DNA from: Cyanobium sp. Morenito 9A2
GTDB lineage: Bacteria > Cyanobacteriota > Cyanobacteriia > PCC-6307 > Cyanobiaceae
Direction of reading: 5' to 3'
Assembly: GCF_024345575.1 (NCBI RefSeq)
Contig: NZ_JAGQBJ010000005.1
Span: 62,001 to 126,000 of the forward strand
DNA: 64,000 nucleotides
Below the pieces are notes generated by a model that was not told where the DNA came from, did not search any database, and was given only the letters and a program-made list of their open reading frames with translations. The translations under genes and the position numbers were made by a program. Of the stretch, positions 17,507 to 26,522 are shown piece after piece; position 1 is the stretch's first letter; each line of letters opens with the position of its first letter.

Positions 17507-18733
17507 ATGAGAATCGCTCTCATCAGCTATGAATACCCCCCCGCCGTCGCCATCGGAGGCATCGGCACCTACGCCGGGCAGGCCTCGACGATGCTGACCA
17601 TGGCTGGCCACTCGGTAGAGGTGTTCGCGGCCGGACCGCCGCAACCCGAGCCCGCTGAGACCTTGGGTGTCCGCGTCCACCGCATCGCGGTCCCCAGCCG
17701 TTCCAGCTTTCGATCGGCCCTCGCTCCTTGCTTCCTGGAGCGGCACCGGCAGGAAGCCTTCGACGTGTGGGAAAGCCCCGAACTGTCTGCCGAAGCCGAG
17801 CCGCTGCTGAAATTGGCCCCCGAGGTGGCGCGGGTGGTCAAGTTGCACACCTCCAGCCATTTGCTCGCACAAATCGGCCATGAACCTCCTACGTGGGCCC
17901 AGCACGCTCGATTCAGCCTCGGTGCCCTGCGGCGTGGGCGCCTGGCGGTGTTGCCCACGGTGCGATCTGATCAGGAATGGGAGCGCGAACGCGCGTTCAC
18001 CCTCCAGGCCGATGAGGTGGCGGCGCCGAGCCAGGCCATCGGCGATCGGATCACGGCTGACTGGGGCCTGAATCCTGCGCAGGTGGCTGTCTTCCCCAAT
18101 CCCTTCACCCCTGCGCCGGGACTGCTGGAGCTGCCCCTTCCTGAGGCCGTGGGCACAGTGGGGTTCCTGGGCCGTCTCGAAACCCGCAAGGGCATCTTTG
18201 AGTTCGCTGAAGCGTTGCGGCCCCTGCTCCGTCGACACCCCTTCCTCAACGTGCGGTTCATCGGCCCCTCCTGGCCCACCCAGAGGGGTGAGGCGGAGCG
18301 CTGGTTGCGGCGCTACCTGCACCACTTCATTAATCGGGTCACATTCACGGGTGGCATAGCGTCTTCTGCCCTGGCCAGGGAGTTGGGGGTCTGCGATGTG
18401 GTGGTGTTGCCTTCCCGCTGGGAGTCGTTCGGCCTGGTGTGCGCGGAATCGATGGCGGCAGGTCGGGTGGTGATCGGTTCCTCGGCCGGTGGAATGGCGG
18501 AGCAGATCGAACATGGTCATAGTGGCCTGCTGGTGCCACCGCGTTCCCCAGGGGCGATCACGGCGGCGCTCGAGGCCTTGATCGAACAGCCCGCCCTGGT
18601 GGCGCCCATGGCGGCGGCGGCCCGCCAGCGGGTGCTCACGCACCTGGCCCCTGAGCGCATCCTGCCCCTGCAGCTGGCCAGCTACCAGCGGGCGATCGAG
18701 CGGGCCCGGCAGCGCCAGACCTCCCTGTGCTGA
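17507..18733 (+). CDS. Family 4 glycosyltransferase
   Basis: 408 residues, GT-B fold. The N-terminal domain starts MRIALISYEYPPAVAIGGIG with the glycine-rich loop typical of GT4. The C-terminal domain has VGFLGRLETRKGIFEFAEAL (the donor-domain entry with R and K) and the E-x7-E signature in SRWESFGLVCAESMAAG. It transfers a sugar from an activated donor with retention of configuration; the sugar is not predictable. The next gene starts inside its last codons (GTGCTGA), indicating coupling. Confidence 0.92.
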   Translation: MRIALISYEYPPAVAIGGIGTYAGQASTMLTMAGHSVEVFAAGPPQPEPAETLGVRVHRIAVPSRSSFRSALAPCFLERHRQEAFDVWESPELSAEAEPLLKLAPEVARVVKLHTSSHLLAQIGHEPPTWAQHARFSLGALRRGRLAVLPTVRSDQEWERERAFTLQADEVAAPSQAIGDRITADWGLNPAQVAVFPNPFTPAPGLLELPLPEAVGTVGFLGRLETRKGIFEFAEALRPLLRRHPFLNVRFIGPSWPTQRGEAERWLRRYLHHFINRVTFTGGIASSALARELGVCDVVVLPSRWESFGLVCAESMAAGRVVIGSSAGGMAEQIEHGHSGLLVPPRSPGAITAALEALIEQPALVAPMAAAARQRVLTHLAPERILPLQLASYQRAIERARQRQTSLC

Positions 18734-19662
18734 GCGTCGTTCTCCCCACCCACAACCCGAACCCCGAAAGGCTGGAGCGAACGCTGGAGGGCCTACGCGT
18801 CCAGACGCTGGCGACCGCCGAATGGGAGATGCTCCTGGTGGACAACGCCAGCGATCCGGAGCTGTCAGCGCAGTGGGTGTCCTGGCACCCCCGCGGGCGG
18901 CTGGTGAGGGAGCAACGCCTGGGGCTCACCCACGCGCGCCTGAGGGGCCTCGCCGAGGCGGCCCCCGGAGTGATCGCCTGGGTGGATGACGACAACGTGC
19001 TGGCGCCCACCTACCTGGAGGAGGTGCGTGATGTGTGCGCAGCCCATCCCCGCCTGGGGGCCGCCGGCGGTCCGGCGATCGCCGAGGTGCAGGGCTCGGT
19101 GCCGGCCTGGTTCGTGCCGGATCTGGCCCCGATCGGCTGCCGCGACCATGGCGATCAGCCCCTCTGGATGGAATGGAATCCCGCTGCTCCGGCTTACCCC
19201 GCCGCCGCCCCGATCGGCGCCGGGCTGGCGATCCGCACCGAAGCCATGGCCGTCTGGGCTGAGCAGGTGAAAGGCGATCCGCGCCGTCTGGCCCTGGGCC
19301 GCAGCGGCCAAGCCCTCTCCTCGGGCGAGGACAACGACATCTGCCTCACCCTGCTGCGCGCGGGTTGGCAGCTGGCCTACCTGCCCCAGCTGCGCCTCAC
19401 CCATCTCATACCCAGTAAACGACTGGAACTGGATTACCAGCGCCGGCTGGCGGAGGCCAGCTTTCGCGATTTCGTGCGCGTGCTCGATCTCCATGGCCTG
19501 CGGCCCTGGCCGGCGATCCCCGTCTGGAGCGTGCCCTTGCGCAGCCTGCGCGCCTGGTTCCGCTACCGGGTCTGGCGCAGCCCTGAGCGCCAGGTGCGCT
19601 GGCGGGGGGCTGTGGGGCAGTTCAGGGGGCGGGCTCTGCTGGAACCAACCGAAGCGCGATGA
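18727..19662 (+). CDS. Family 2 glycosyltransferase
   Basis: 311 residues. LSVVLPTHNPNPERLERTLE, LLVDNASDPELS and the WVDDDNVLAPTYL metal-binding motif identify a GT-A GT2 enzyme. SSGEDNDICLTLLRAGW supplies the ED catalytic-base region. The start is GTG, overlapping the preceding stop by seven bases; the stop overlaps the following ATG (ATGA). The acceptor-side C-terminus (RSLRAWFRYRVWRSPERQVRW) is basic and amphipathic, perhaps membrane-associated. Confidence 0.9.
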   Translation: MLSVVLPTHNPNPERLERTLEGLRVQTLATAEWEMLLVDNASDPELSAQWVSWHPRGRLVREQRLGLTHARLRGLAEAAPGVIAWVDDDNVLAPTYLEEVRDVCAAHPRLGAAGGPAIAEVQGSVPAWFVPDLAPIGCRDHGDQPLWMEWNPAAPAYPAAAPIGAGLAIRTEAMAVWAEQVKGDPRRLALGRSGQALSSGEDNDICLTLLRAGWQLAYLPQLRLTHLIPSKRLELDYQRRLAEASFRDFVRVLDLHGLRPWPAIPVWSVPLRSLRAWFRYRVWRSPERQVRWRGAVGQFRGRALLEPTEAR

Positions 19663-20627
19663 ATCTTCGCCCCGCCCTCGGCCAGCTCAAGACGGTCCTC
19701 TACCGCAAGCCCAAGGACGAACTGCGCCGTCTGCGCCGTTGGGGCCCCCACGCCTACCTGCGCCTCGGCGCCTGGCAGGCACGGATGGAGGCGGCGGCCC
19801 ATCAGCTGCCGCCCGTGGTGGCCACGGACCTGGGGGCTCCCCCCCTGGAGGTGTGGTACCTCACCGGGGCGCGCTTCTGGTACCAGACGGCGTTCTGCGC
19901 CTGGACCCTGGCCCGCTGGAGCGGCCGCCGGCTGGTGCTCAACCTGACCGATGACGGCAGCCTGAGCGCCGCCCAGGAGCAGGCGCTGCGGCGTCTGTTT
20001 CCCCAGGGCACAACCCGCTGGCGTTCAGCCTGTTGGGAGCAGTTCCAACAGCTGTTGCCGGAGCCGCAGTACCCCACCCTTCACGCCCGCTGGCACGACT
20101 ACATCAACCTGCACAAGCTCACTGCGATCCACCTGGGATCCAGGGGCCCCAAGCTGGTGCTCGATTCCGACATGCTGTTTTTTGCCCGCCCTGAGGCCCT
20201 GCTGGGCTGGTGGGATAGGGACCTGGCGGCCGACGCGTCCGGGGAACTTGTGCAGCCTTGCCTGATGGTGGATTGCGAAGAGGCCTACGGCTACTCGCCG
20301 GAGCTGATGCGGGAGCTGGTGGGGGTGCCGATCCCACCCCTGCTGAATGTGGGCGTGTGCGGGCTCTCCAGCGAGGCGCTGGACTGGGCTGAGCTGGAGC
20401 ACTGGTGCCGCACCCTCTTGGAGCGGGAGGGCACCAACTACTACCTGGAGCAGGCCCTGGTGGCGATGCTGGCTGCCCGGCATTCCCCCACCGTGCTGCA
20501 TCGGGACAGTTACATCACCTTCCCCAGTCGCGCCCAGACCCTGGCGCGCCAGGGGGTGCTGCAGCACTACGTGGCCGACAGCAAGCCCTGGTATTTCCGG
20601 GAGGCCTGGGGGTTGGCGTGTCAATGA
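19659..20627 (+). CDS. Putative GT-A-type glycosyltransferase of unassigned family
   Basis: 322 residues. A nucleotide-sugar-transferase-like core is suggested by LEVWYLTGARFWYQTAFC, LNLTDDGSL, and a DxD-type motif in PKLVLDSDMLFFARPEALL (D169, D171), followed by LLNVGVCGLSSEALDW, which resembles the N-x-G-x-x-x segment of GT8-like enzymes. No family can be named. It is coupled on both sides by ATGA overlaps between two GT2 genes, which supports a role in polymer assembly. Cytosolic; no signal peptide. Confidence 0.6.
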   Translation: MNLRPALGQLKTVLYRKPKDELRRLRRWGPHAYLRLGAWQARMEAAAHQLPPVVATDLGAPPLEVWYLTGARFWYQTAFCAWTLARWSGRRLVLNLTDDGSLSAAQEQALRRLFPQGTTRWRSACWEQFQQLLPEPQYPTLHARWHDYINLHKLTAIHLGSRGPKLVLDSDMLFFARPEALLGWWDRDLAADASGELVQPCLMVDCEEAYGYSPELMRELVGVPIPPLLNVGVCGLSSEALDWAELEHWCRTLLEREGTNYYLEQALVAMLAARHSPTVLHRDSYITFPSRAQTLARQGVLQHYVADSKPWYFREAWGLACQ

Positions 20628-21586
20628 TGGTGACCCAGACGTCGTTGGTGTCGGTCTGCATGCCCTGCCGCAACGCCGAGCCCCATGTGGCAGCGGCGAT
20701 CGATTCGGTGCTGCAGCAAAGCTGGACTCAGTGGGAGTTGATCGTGATCAACGACGGCTCCAGCGACCGCAGCCTGGAGCGGATCCGCAGCGTCAGTGAT
20801 CCGCGCCTGCGCGTGCTGAGCGGGTGCTTCGGCTCGGCGGCCCGCGCCCGCAATGCGGCGTTCGCGGCCTCCCAGGGAGACTCCATCTTGTTCTTCGATG
20901 CCGATGATTTGTTGTCACCCTTGGCGATCGAAGCCCAGCTGACGCGTCTGGCCGGCCACAGCGATGCCGTCGCCATGGCGAGCTGGGGGCGCTTCTACGG
21001 CAACGATCTGGCCAGCTTTCGACCCGATCCGCAGCGTGTCTGGCGCGACATGGATGCTCGCGATTGGTTGGTGGAAGCCTGGGCTGAAGCTCAGCCGATG
21101 ACCCAGCCCGGCCAGTTTCTGATCCCACGGGCCTTGATCGAGGTGGCGGGCGGCTGGGACGAAACGCTGACGCTGATCGATGATTTCGAATTCTTCGCCC
21201 GGGTGCTGGTCCACGCCAAGGAGGTGCTGTTCACCCCCGAGGCCACCCTCTACTACCGCTCCGGCATCCAGGGCAGCCTCTCCGCCCAAAAGAATCGGGC
21301 CGCCCAGGAGTCCGCCTTCCATTCCCTCCTGCGCGGCACCGGCCATCTGCTGGCCCGGCGCAGCGACGCCGCCGCCCGCCGCGCCTGCGCCAACGTGCTC
21401 CAGAACTTCATCTATGGCCTCTATCCCGAGCACGCCGACCTCAGAGCCGCCGTGGCCCAGCGCGTGGCCGAGCTGGGGGGGAGCAATCTGCCGGTGCCCG
21501 GCGGCCCGACGTTCCAACTGATGCGGCGCGCGCTCGGCTGGAAAGGAGCCAAACGGTTGCAACGGGCGCTCGGCCGCGGCTTCTGA
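20624..21586 (+). CDS. Family 2 glycosyltransferase
   Basis: About 320 residues. LVSVCMPCRNAEPHVAAAID, VINDGSSDRSLERI and ILFFDADDLLSPLAI give the GT-A nucleotide-binding and DxD motifs; GGWDETLTLIDDFEFFARV is the acceptor/base region. I chose ATG at 20624, which overlaps the previous stop; a second ATG follows immediately at 20627. The open frame extends further upstream but without family similarity. The next gene begins at its final base. Confidence 0.9.
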   Translation: MMVTQTSLVSVCMPCRNAEPHVAAAIDSVLQQSWTQWELIVINDGSSDRSLERIRSVSDPRLRVLSGCFGSAARARNAAFAASQGDSILFFDADDLLSPLAIEAQLTRLAGHSDAVAMASWGRFYGNDLASFRPDPQRVWRDMDARDWLVEAWAEAQPMTQPGQFLIPRALIEVAGGWDETLTLIDDFEFFARVLVHAKEVLFTPEATLYYRSGIQGSLSAQKNRAAQESAFHSLLRGTGHLLARRSDAAARRACANVLQNFIYGLYPEHADLRAAVAQRVAELGGSNLPVPGGPTFQLMRRALGWKGAKRLQRALGRGF

Positions 21587-22605
21587 TGCGCATCGCCCTC
21601 ACCGCCGATCCGGAACTGCCGGTGCCACCCCTGCTCTACGGCGGCATTGAGCGGATCATCGATCTGCTGGCCCGGGAGCTCACAAGGCGGGGCCATGGGG
21701 TCACCCTGTTGGCCCATCCCGACTCCCGCACGGAGGCTGAGCTGGTGCCCTGGCCCGGCCGCTCCAGCCGCTCCCGGGCCGATACCGTGCGCAACGCCGC
21801 CACCCTGCTGCGGGAGGTGCGCCGCCGCCGCTTTGATCTGGTCCATTCCTTCTCGCGCATTGCCTACCTGCTGCCGCTGCTGCCCCTGCCGATCCCCAAG
21901 CTGATGAGCTATCAACGGCCGATCAGCCACCGCTCGATCCACCTGGCCCAGGCCCTTTCCCGCGGCAGCCTGCAGTTTTCAGCCATCAGCCGCTGGATGA
22001 TCGAGCCGGTGGCCGCCATCGGCCATTGGCACCTGGTGCCCAACGGCGTCGAGCTCGCCACCTACCCCTTCGTCGCCGATCCCGGACCCATGGCGCCGTT
22101 GGTGTTTCTCGGGCGGGTGGAGGCGATCAAAGGCCCCCACCTCGCGATCGAGGTGGCGCGCCGCACCGGCCTGCCCCTGGTGATCGCCGGCAATGTGCCG
22201 CTGGAGCATCAGGACTGGTTCGAGGCCACGATTTCCCCGCAACTCGACGAACAGATCGCCTACATCGGTCCGGTGGACGACACCCAGAAGGCCATACTCC
22301 TGGGCTCCGCCCGGGCCTTGCTCATGCCGATCCTGTGGGAGGAACCCTTCGGCATCGTGATGGCCGAGGCCATGGCCTGCGGCACTCCCGTGCTGGGGTT
22401 CGCCCGTGGGGTCGTGCCGGAGGTGGTGGAGCACGGCGTGAGTGGCTTTGTGGTGGAGGGCGTCGAGGCCCTGGCCGAGGCGGTCGGGCGCCTGGAGCTG
22501 CGCCACCGCCGGGCCAGCCGTGGGCGGGTGGAGCGCCTGTATGCGGCCGAGGCGGTGGCCGATGGGTATCTCAAGGTCTATGGGCTGTTGCTGGCCCATG
22601 CCTAA
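21586..22605 (+). CDS. Family 4 glycosyltransferase
   Basis: 339 residues. The N-terminus MRIALTADPELPVPPLLYGGIERII has the GGxE loop seen in many GT4 enzymes. LVFLGRVEAIKGPHLAIEVA and EEPFGIVMAEAMACGTPV provide the donor-domain R/K and the E-x7-E signature. It begins on the last base of the previous stop (TGATG), so it is likely co-translated. Donor and acceptor cannot be predicted. Confidence 0.93.
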   Translation: MRIALTADPELPVPPLLYGGIERIIDLLARELTRRGHGVTLLAHPDSRTEAELVPWPGRSSRSRADTVRNAATLLREVRRRRFDLVHSFSRIAYLLPLLPLPIPKLMSYQRPISHRSIHLAQALSRGSLQFSAISRWMIEPVAAIGHWHLVPNGVELATYPFVADPGPMAPLVFLGRVEAIKGPHLAIEVARRTGLPLVIAGNVPLEHQDWFEATISPQLDEQIAYIGPVDDTQKAILLGSARALLMPILWEEPFGIVMAEAMACGTPVLGFARGVVPEVVEHGVSGFVVEGVEALAEAVGRLELRHRRASRGRVERLYAAEAVADGYLKVYGLLLAHA

Positions 22606-22623
22606 CCAGAGCAGAGCGCTGCG

Positions 22624-23778
22624 ATGAGCATCTCTCTCAGTTGCGGCCGTAAATTCCATTCCGATCATCTTGCCGCTGCCTTGTGGCGCGCGGGTGCGCT
22701 TGATCAGGTCTTCACCGCCAATCCCTCCTGGGCTTACCGGCGCCATCGCTCGATTCAGCACAAGGTGGTCCACACCTTCCCTTATTACCTGCCTGGACTG
22801 CTGCTGGGGCGCCTGCCTGGGGTGCAACGACTTGCTTCCAGCCTGGATTGGTGGGCGACGAGGCGGTTCGATGCGGCCGTTGCCAAGCAGCTGGGATCCC
22901 CTTCGACCCTCATCGCCTGGGCCTGGTCGGCCCATCGCAGCTTCGAGGTGGCCAAAGCCCATGGCATTCAGTGTGTGTTGGAGGAATGCGGGTCAGCCAA
23001 CCTTCAACAGTTCAACATCCTCACCGAGGAATACAGCCGTTTCGGCTTGGCCTACCACAGCCCGATCGCCCAGCGAGTGATCGAGAATGAACGGCGTGAA
23101 TGCGAACTCGCCGATATCATTCTTTGCCCGTCTGCCTATGTGGCGGATTCTTTCTCAAGTTATGGGGTGCCCCGCAGCACGTGCCTGGTGATTCCCTATG
23201 CCACGAATCCACGCTTCCGGGCCGCGCAGCCCAAGCTCCCGAGGGAGCGTTTGGAGATTCTCTATGTGGGGTCCGTTGGCTTCCGCAAGGGACTGATCTA
23301 TCTGCTCCGGGCCCTGGCGGAGCTTGATGATGCACGGGTGAGTTGCACGGTGATTGGCCAGGTGGATCCTGTCATGGCCCCTTTCCTGAAGCCCTTCCAG
23401 CATCTGTTCCGGCATATCCCTTCGGTTCCTCACACCGAGATGCCTGAGCATTTCGCCCGGGCCAATCTGTTCGTCTTGCCAACCCTCGATGAAGGCATGG
23501 CCTATGTCGTCATGGAGGCCCTGGCCAGTGGCACACCTGTGATCACCACGCCCCACAGTGGGGCCGAAGGGATGGTGAGCCATTGCAGCAATGGTTTTCT
23601 GGTGCCAATCCGTGATTCCCATGCGATCGCGTCGGTCCTGGGTGAATGCCTGGAGGATCCCCACTTGATCCCGAGACTGTCGGCGGCAGCCCTGGCCTCC
23701 TCCGCAGGCTGGTCGTGGGATGACTACGTCGAGCAGCTGGTGGCCTCACTGGAACGGGGACTCCCGACCGTGTCTTGA
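22624..23778 (+). CDS. Family 4 glycosyltransferase
   Basis: 384 residues, GT-B. The C-terminal domain is clear: ILYVGSVGFRKGLIYLLRAL (with R and K), HFARANLFVLPTLDEGMAYVV and MEALASGTPVITT with the late catalytic Glu. The N-terminal part (MSISLSCGRKFHSDHLAAAL) differs from the usual glycine-rich start. It starts 18 bases after the previous gene and its stop overlaps the next TTG start. Codon use is less GC-biased than in the preceding genes. Confidence 0.88.
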   Translation: MSISLSCGRKFHSDHLAAALWRAGALDQVFTANPSWAYRRHRSIQHKVVHTFPYYLPGLLLGRLPGVQRLASSLDWWATRRFDAAVAKQLGSPSTLIAWAWSAHRSFEVAKAHGIQCVLEECGSANLQQFNILTEEYSRFGLAYHSPIAQRVIENERRECELADIILCPSAYVADSFSSYGVPRSTCLVIPYATNPRFRAAQPKLPRERLEILYVGSVGFRKGLIYLLRALAELDDARVSCTVIGQVDPVMAPFLKPFQHLFRHIPSVPHTEMPEHFARANLFVLPTLDEGMAYVVMEALASGTPVITTPHSGAEGMVSHCSNGFLVPIRDSHAIASVLGECLEDPHLIPRLSAAALASSAGWSWDDYVEQLVASLERGLPTVS

Positions 23779-25052
23779 ACCCGCCTTCCTCCACGATCTG
23801 CCTGGTGTCGCCGGGCCATCTGAGCTCCAATCCCCGCATCGTCAAAGAGGCCAACGCCCTTCACGCCGCTGGGTATCGGGTGCATCTGGTGTATGGAGAA
23901 ACGAATGCCTGGGATCGGGTGCGCGATGGCTCCATCCTTCAGTCGGCCGGTTGGTGTGCCCATCCGGTGCGGGTGAGAGGAGGTTCCTTTCGCTACTACC
24001 TCTTGAGGTTGCGCCAGCGCTGCGCCCTGAGGTTCTGCACATTCTGGCCGGGCTCCCTGGCTCTGGCCGTGGCCGCCCAGCACCCCCTGGCGGTGCCCCT
24101 CGCCAGAGCTGTCTGCCGCCTCAAGGCGGATCTTTACATCGCCCACTACGTGGTGGCGCTTCCCGCTGTCGCCCGGGCGGCCCGCCTCCATGGTGGTCGC
24201 TATGGCTTCGATGCCGAAGACTTTCATCCCGGGGATCTCCCCGAGACGGCAGCCCATGCTCGCCAGCGGCGTCTGATTGGCTTGATTGAGGGCGCGTTCC
24301 TCCCTGATTGCGTTCAGATCACGGCAGCCTCGCCGGGGATTGCCGCGGCCTACGAGCAGGCCTATGGCCTTCCCCGGCCCACGGTGATCCTCAATGTCTT
24401 CCCCCTGGCCCAGGCCCCCGCGGCGGCCACTCTGAAGGGGACGGCGACGCCTGGTCCATCCCTCTATTGGTTTTCGCAGACCATTGGCCCCGGTCGTGGC
24501 CTGGAAACGGCCGTGGAGGCCATGGCTCTCGCGGCGTCCAGGCCCCATCTTTACCTGCGTGGATTGATCTCCGATCACTACCGAAATGCCCTGAACGAGC
24601 TGGCCCAACAGCTCGGTGTGGCTGATCGGCTTCATGTTCTAGAGCCCGCCGCACCTGATCAGATGGAGCGCCTGGCTGCTTCCTACGACCTGGGCCTCGT
24701 CTCGGAAACCGGAGTGACGTTGAACCGTTCGATTGCCCTCACCAACAAGCTGTTCACCTATGCCCTGGCCGGACTACCAGCCATGATCAGCGATGTTCCA
24801 GCCCATGTCGCCTATGCGCGCACGGCAGCAGGTTCAGTGTGTGTCTACCGCAACCATGATCCGCTCAGTCTGGCAAACGCACTCGATTCCCACTTGATCG
24901 GTGATGGTTTGATCTTGGCCTCCGCGCGCCAAGAGGCCTATGCGCTCGGACAGGCCCGATTGAACTGGGACAGTGAACAAGTTCTTCTACTCAGGTGTGT
25001 CTCCTATTCTCTCTTACCAGGCGACTTGACAGCCAGAGATTCAGCATCGTGA
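23775..25052 (+). CDS. GT-B glycosyltransferase (GT4-like)
   Basis: 425 residues from a TTG start overlapping the preceding stop (TTGA). The N-terminus ICLVSPGHLSSNPRIVKEANAL matches the S-x-x-P-R-x-x-K-E-A opening of a GT4-like group, followed by YRVHLVYG. FDAEDFHPG and a C-terminal ALTNKLFTYALAGLPAMISD give the acceptor/donor elements. The E-x7-E signature is replaced by a more divergent form. The stop overlaps a GTG start of an acyltransferase. Confidence 0.8.
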   Translation: MNPPSSTICLVSPGHLSSNPRIVKEANALHAAGYRVHLVYGETNAWDRVRDGSILQSAGWCAHPVRVRGGSFRYYLLRLRQRCALRFCTFWPGSLALAVAAQHPLAVPLARAVCRLKADLYIAHYVVALPAVARAARLHGGRYGFDAEDFHPGDLPETAAHARQRRLIGLIEGAFLPDCVQITAASPGIAAAYEQAYGLPRPTVILNVFPLAQAPAAATLKGTATPGPSLYWFSQTIGPGRGLETAVEAMALAASRPHLYLRGLISDHYRNALNELAQQLGVADRLHVLEPAAPDQMERLAASYDLGLVSETGVTLNRSIALTNKLFTYALAGLPAMISDVPAHVAYARTAAGSVCVYRNHDPLSLANALDSHLIGDGLILASARQEAYALGQARLNWDSEQVLLLRCVSYSLLPGDLTARDSAS

Positions 25053-26185
25053 GTGCAACTGAACGAACGTCACTGGCAACATCGGCTGTTCACGCACCTC
25101 TGCTCGATTGGGCACGCTTTCTGACTGCCTTCCTTGTGGTTCTTTGTCATGCCAGGCCAGATCACTGGGTGGGTTGGAGTGAATTGAACACATTCGGCCA
25201 TGCCGGATGGGCTCAGCTCTTCTTCCTTTCGATCAGGCCAGGGCGCCAAGGCGTCGTGATCTTTTTCGTGCTGAGTGGCTATCTCGTTGGCGGCCGCGTG
25301 ATCGAACGGGTCAATAATCACACCTTTGCACCAGGGCGTTACTTCAGTGATCGTGTGTCAAGAATTTATACGCCATACCTTCCTGCCTTGGTGCTAACAG
25401 TGGTCTGTGTTTACTTCGCGAATGGCCAACTGCCTAGAAATATTCTCGCCCAGCTGAGTTGCAATGCTGCTTCATTCCAGGAGGTATTCTGTGCGCCCCT
25501 AGAGGGCAACCCATCGCTGTGGTCGTTGAGCTACGAAGTCTGGTTCTATGCACTGGCTGGAGTTCTTGCCACCTTCCTCTCGCAGTTTTCTATGGTCAAG
25601 AAGACCTGGAAAGAATTGGCATTGCTGGCCGCTCTTGGCCTGATCACTTGCTGGGCTCTCTCCATTCTCAACAGTGTCTATTTGATTGCGTGGCTGATTG
25701 GGGCTCTCGTCTATAGGCGGCCGCTTTTCCCGGCGTCATGCCTGGTCAATGTTGGTGGTGGGCTGTTGCTGGTTGTAGGGATTGTGCTGTCCCAGCTTGG
25801 TGCCGCTCTATCCAAAGGAGTCAACGAGCATCAGGGCCTTCTCTATGTGCTGGGAACGTTGTTGGTCAGTGCTGCCGTTGCCTTGCTGCTACCGGCACTC
25901 GCACGGCCCTATGGGCGCTTGGAAGGCTCTTGGCTCCTGGACCTGGGCCCTCGATTGGCGGCGTTTTCCTACACGCTTTATCTCGTTCATTATCCCGTGT
26001 TTTATCTGATGCGGTCTTGGCATGCTCCATTCACTGCTTTTACGGTTGAATCTTTCTTTCTCTTCTGGATCAAAATTCTGATCTCGATCATTACTGCTTG
26101 GTTAATGTACTTGGGATTTGAGCGCAACACCAGCCATGTCCGATCGCTTCTGTACGGTAAGTTGCAGGCCGGTTCAAGTATTTGA
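25049..26185 (+). CDS. Acyltransferase family 3 membrane protein
   Basis: About 378 residues with roughly ten hydrophobic segments. The N-terminal LLDWARFLTAFLVVLCHAR carries the family's R...H pair, and VVIFFVLSGYLVGGRVIER, FSDRVSRIYTPYLPALV and WSLSYEVWFYALAG are standard Acyl_transf_3 landmarks. These enzymes O-acetylate (or O-acylate) surface sugars. I chose GTG at 25049, overlapping the previous stop (GTGA), rather than the longer open frame. The gene is AT-richer than its neighbours. Confidence 0.9.
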   Translation: MSATERTSLATSAVHAPLLDWARFLTAFLVVLCHARPDHWVGWSELNTFGHAGWAQLFFLSIRPGRQGVVIFFVLSGYLVGGRVIERVNNHTFAPGRYFSDRVSRIYTPYLPALVLTVVCVYFANGQLPRNILAQLSCNAASFQEVFCAPLEGNPSLWSLSYEVWFYALAGVLATFLSQFSMVKKTWKELALLAALGLITCWALSILNSVYLIAWLIGALVYRRPLFPASCLVNVGGGLLLVVGIVLSQLGAALSKGVNEHQGLLYVLGTLLVSAAVALLLPALARPYGRLEGSWLLDLGPRLAAFSYTLYLVHYPVFYLMRSWHAPFTAFTVESFFLFWIKILISIITAWLMYLGFERNTSHVRSLLYGKLQAGSSI

Positions 26186-26522
26186 TGGGTGGTCGATGGG
26201 CTTCGATTGGGTGATTCTTGGAGCGACCAACGAGCCCTGTCTTTGCTGGGCTGATTTCAGCCTTCAGCACCTGGCTGCCATTGTGAAGGCCCTGCGGCTG
26301 TCGATTTTTGTTGAGAGTTTAGAATGATCTTGATCACCACCTGTTAATATTTGAGCATGAAGGCAGTTGGCGCCTCATGAAGAAGCAGATCTCTACCTGC
26401 TGATCAGTTGAAGAAACTTCCTGGCCTGTCCGGAGGAGGATCTCAGAACGATTTGAAGACTTCTCTGTGCGGAGAGCAAGTCGAGCGGGCATGGCAGGTA
26501 TCTGGCTACCTCAATCGTATCG
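26186..26522. other. Relatively AT-rich intergenic stretch before an FkbM gene
   Basis: No gene seen on either strand. Around 26300-26350 the sequence is clearly AT-rich for this genome (TTTTTGTTGAGAG, then TTAATATTTGAG), which would suit a promoter for the downstream FkbM methyltransferase, but no convincing -35/-10 pair with normal spacing could be fixed. Confidence 0.35.

Noticed and set aside
17438-18643. A 401-residue minus-strand frame opposite the GT4 gene
   Set aside because: Antisense to clear GT4 motifs; His/Gln/Arg-rich.
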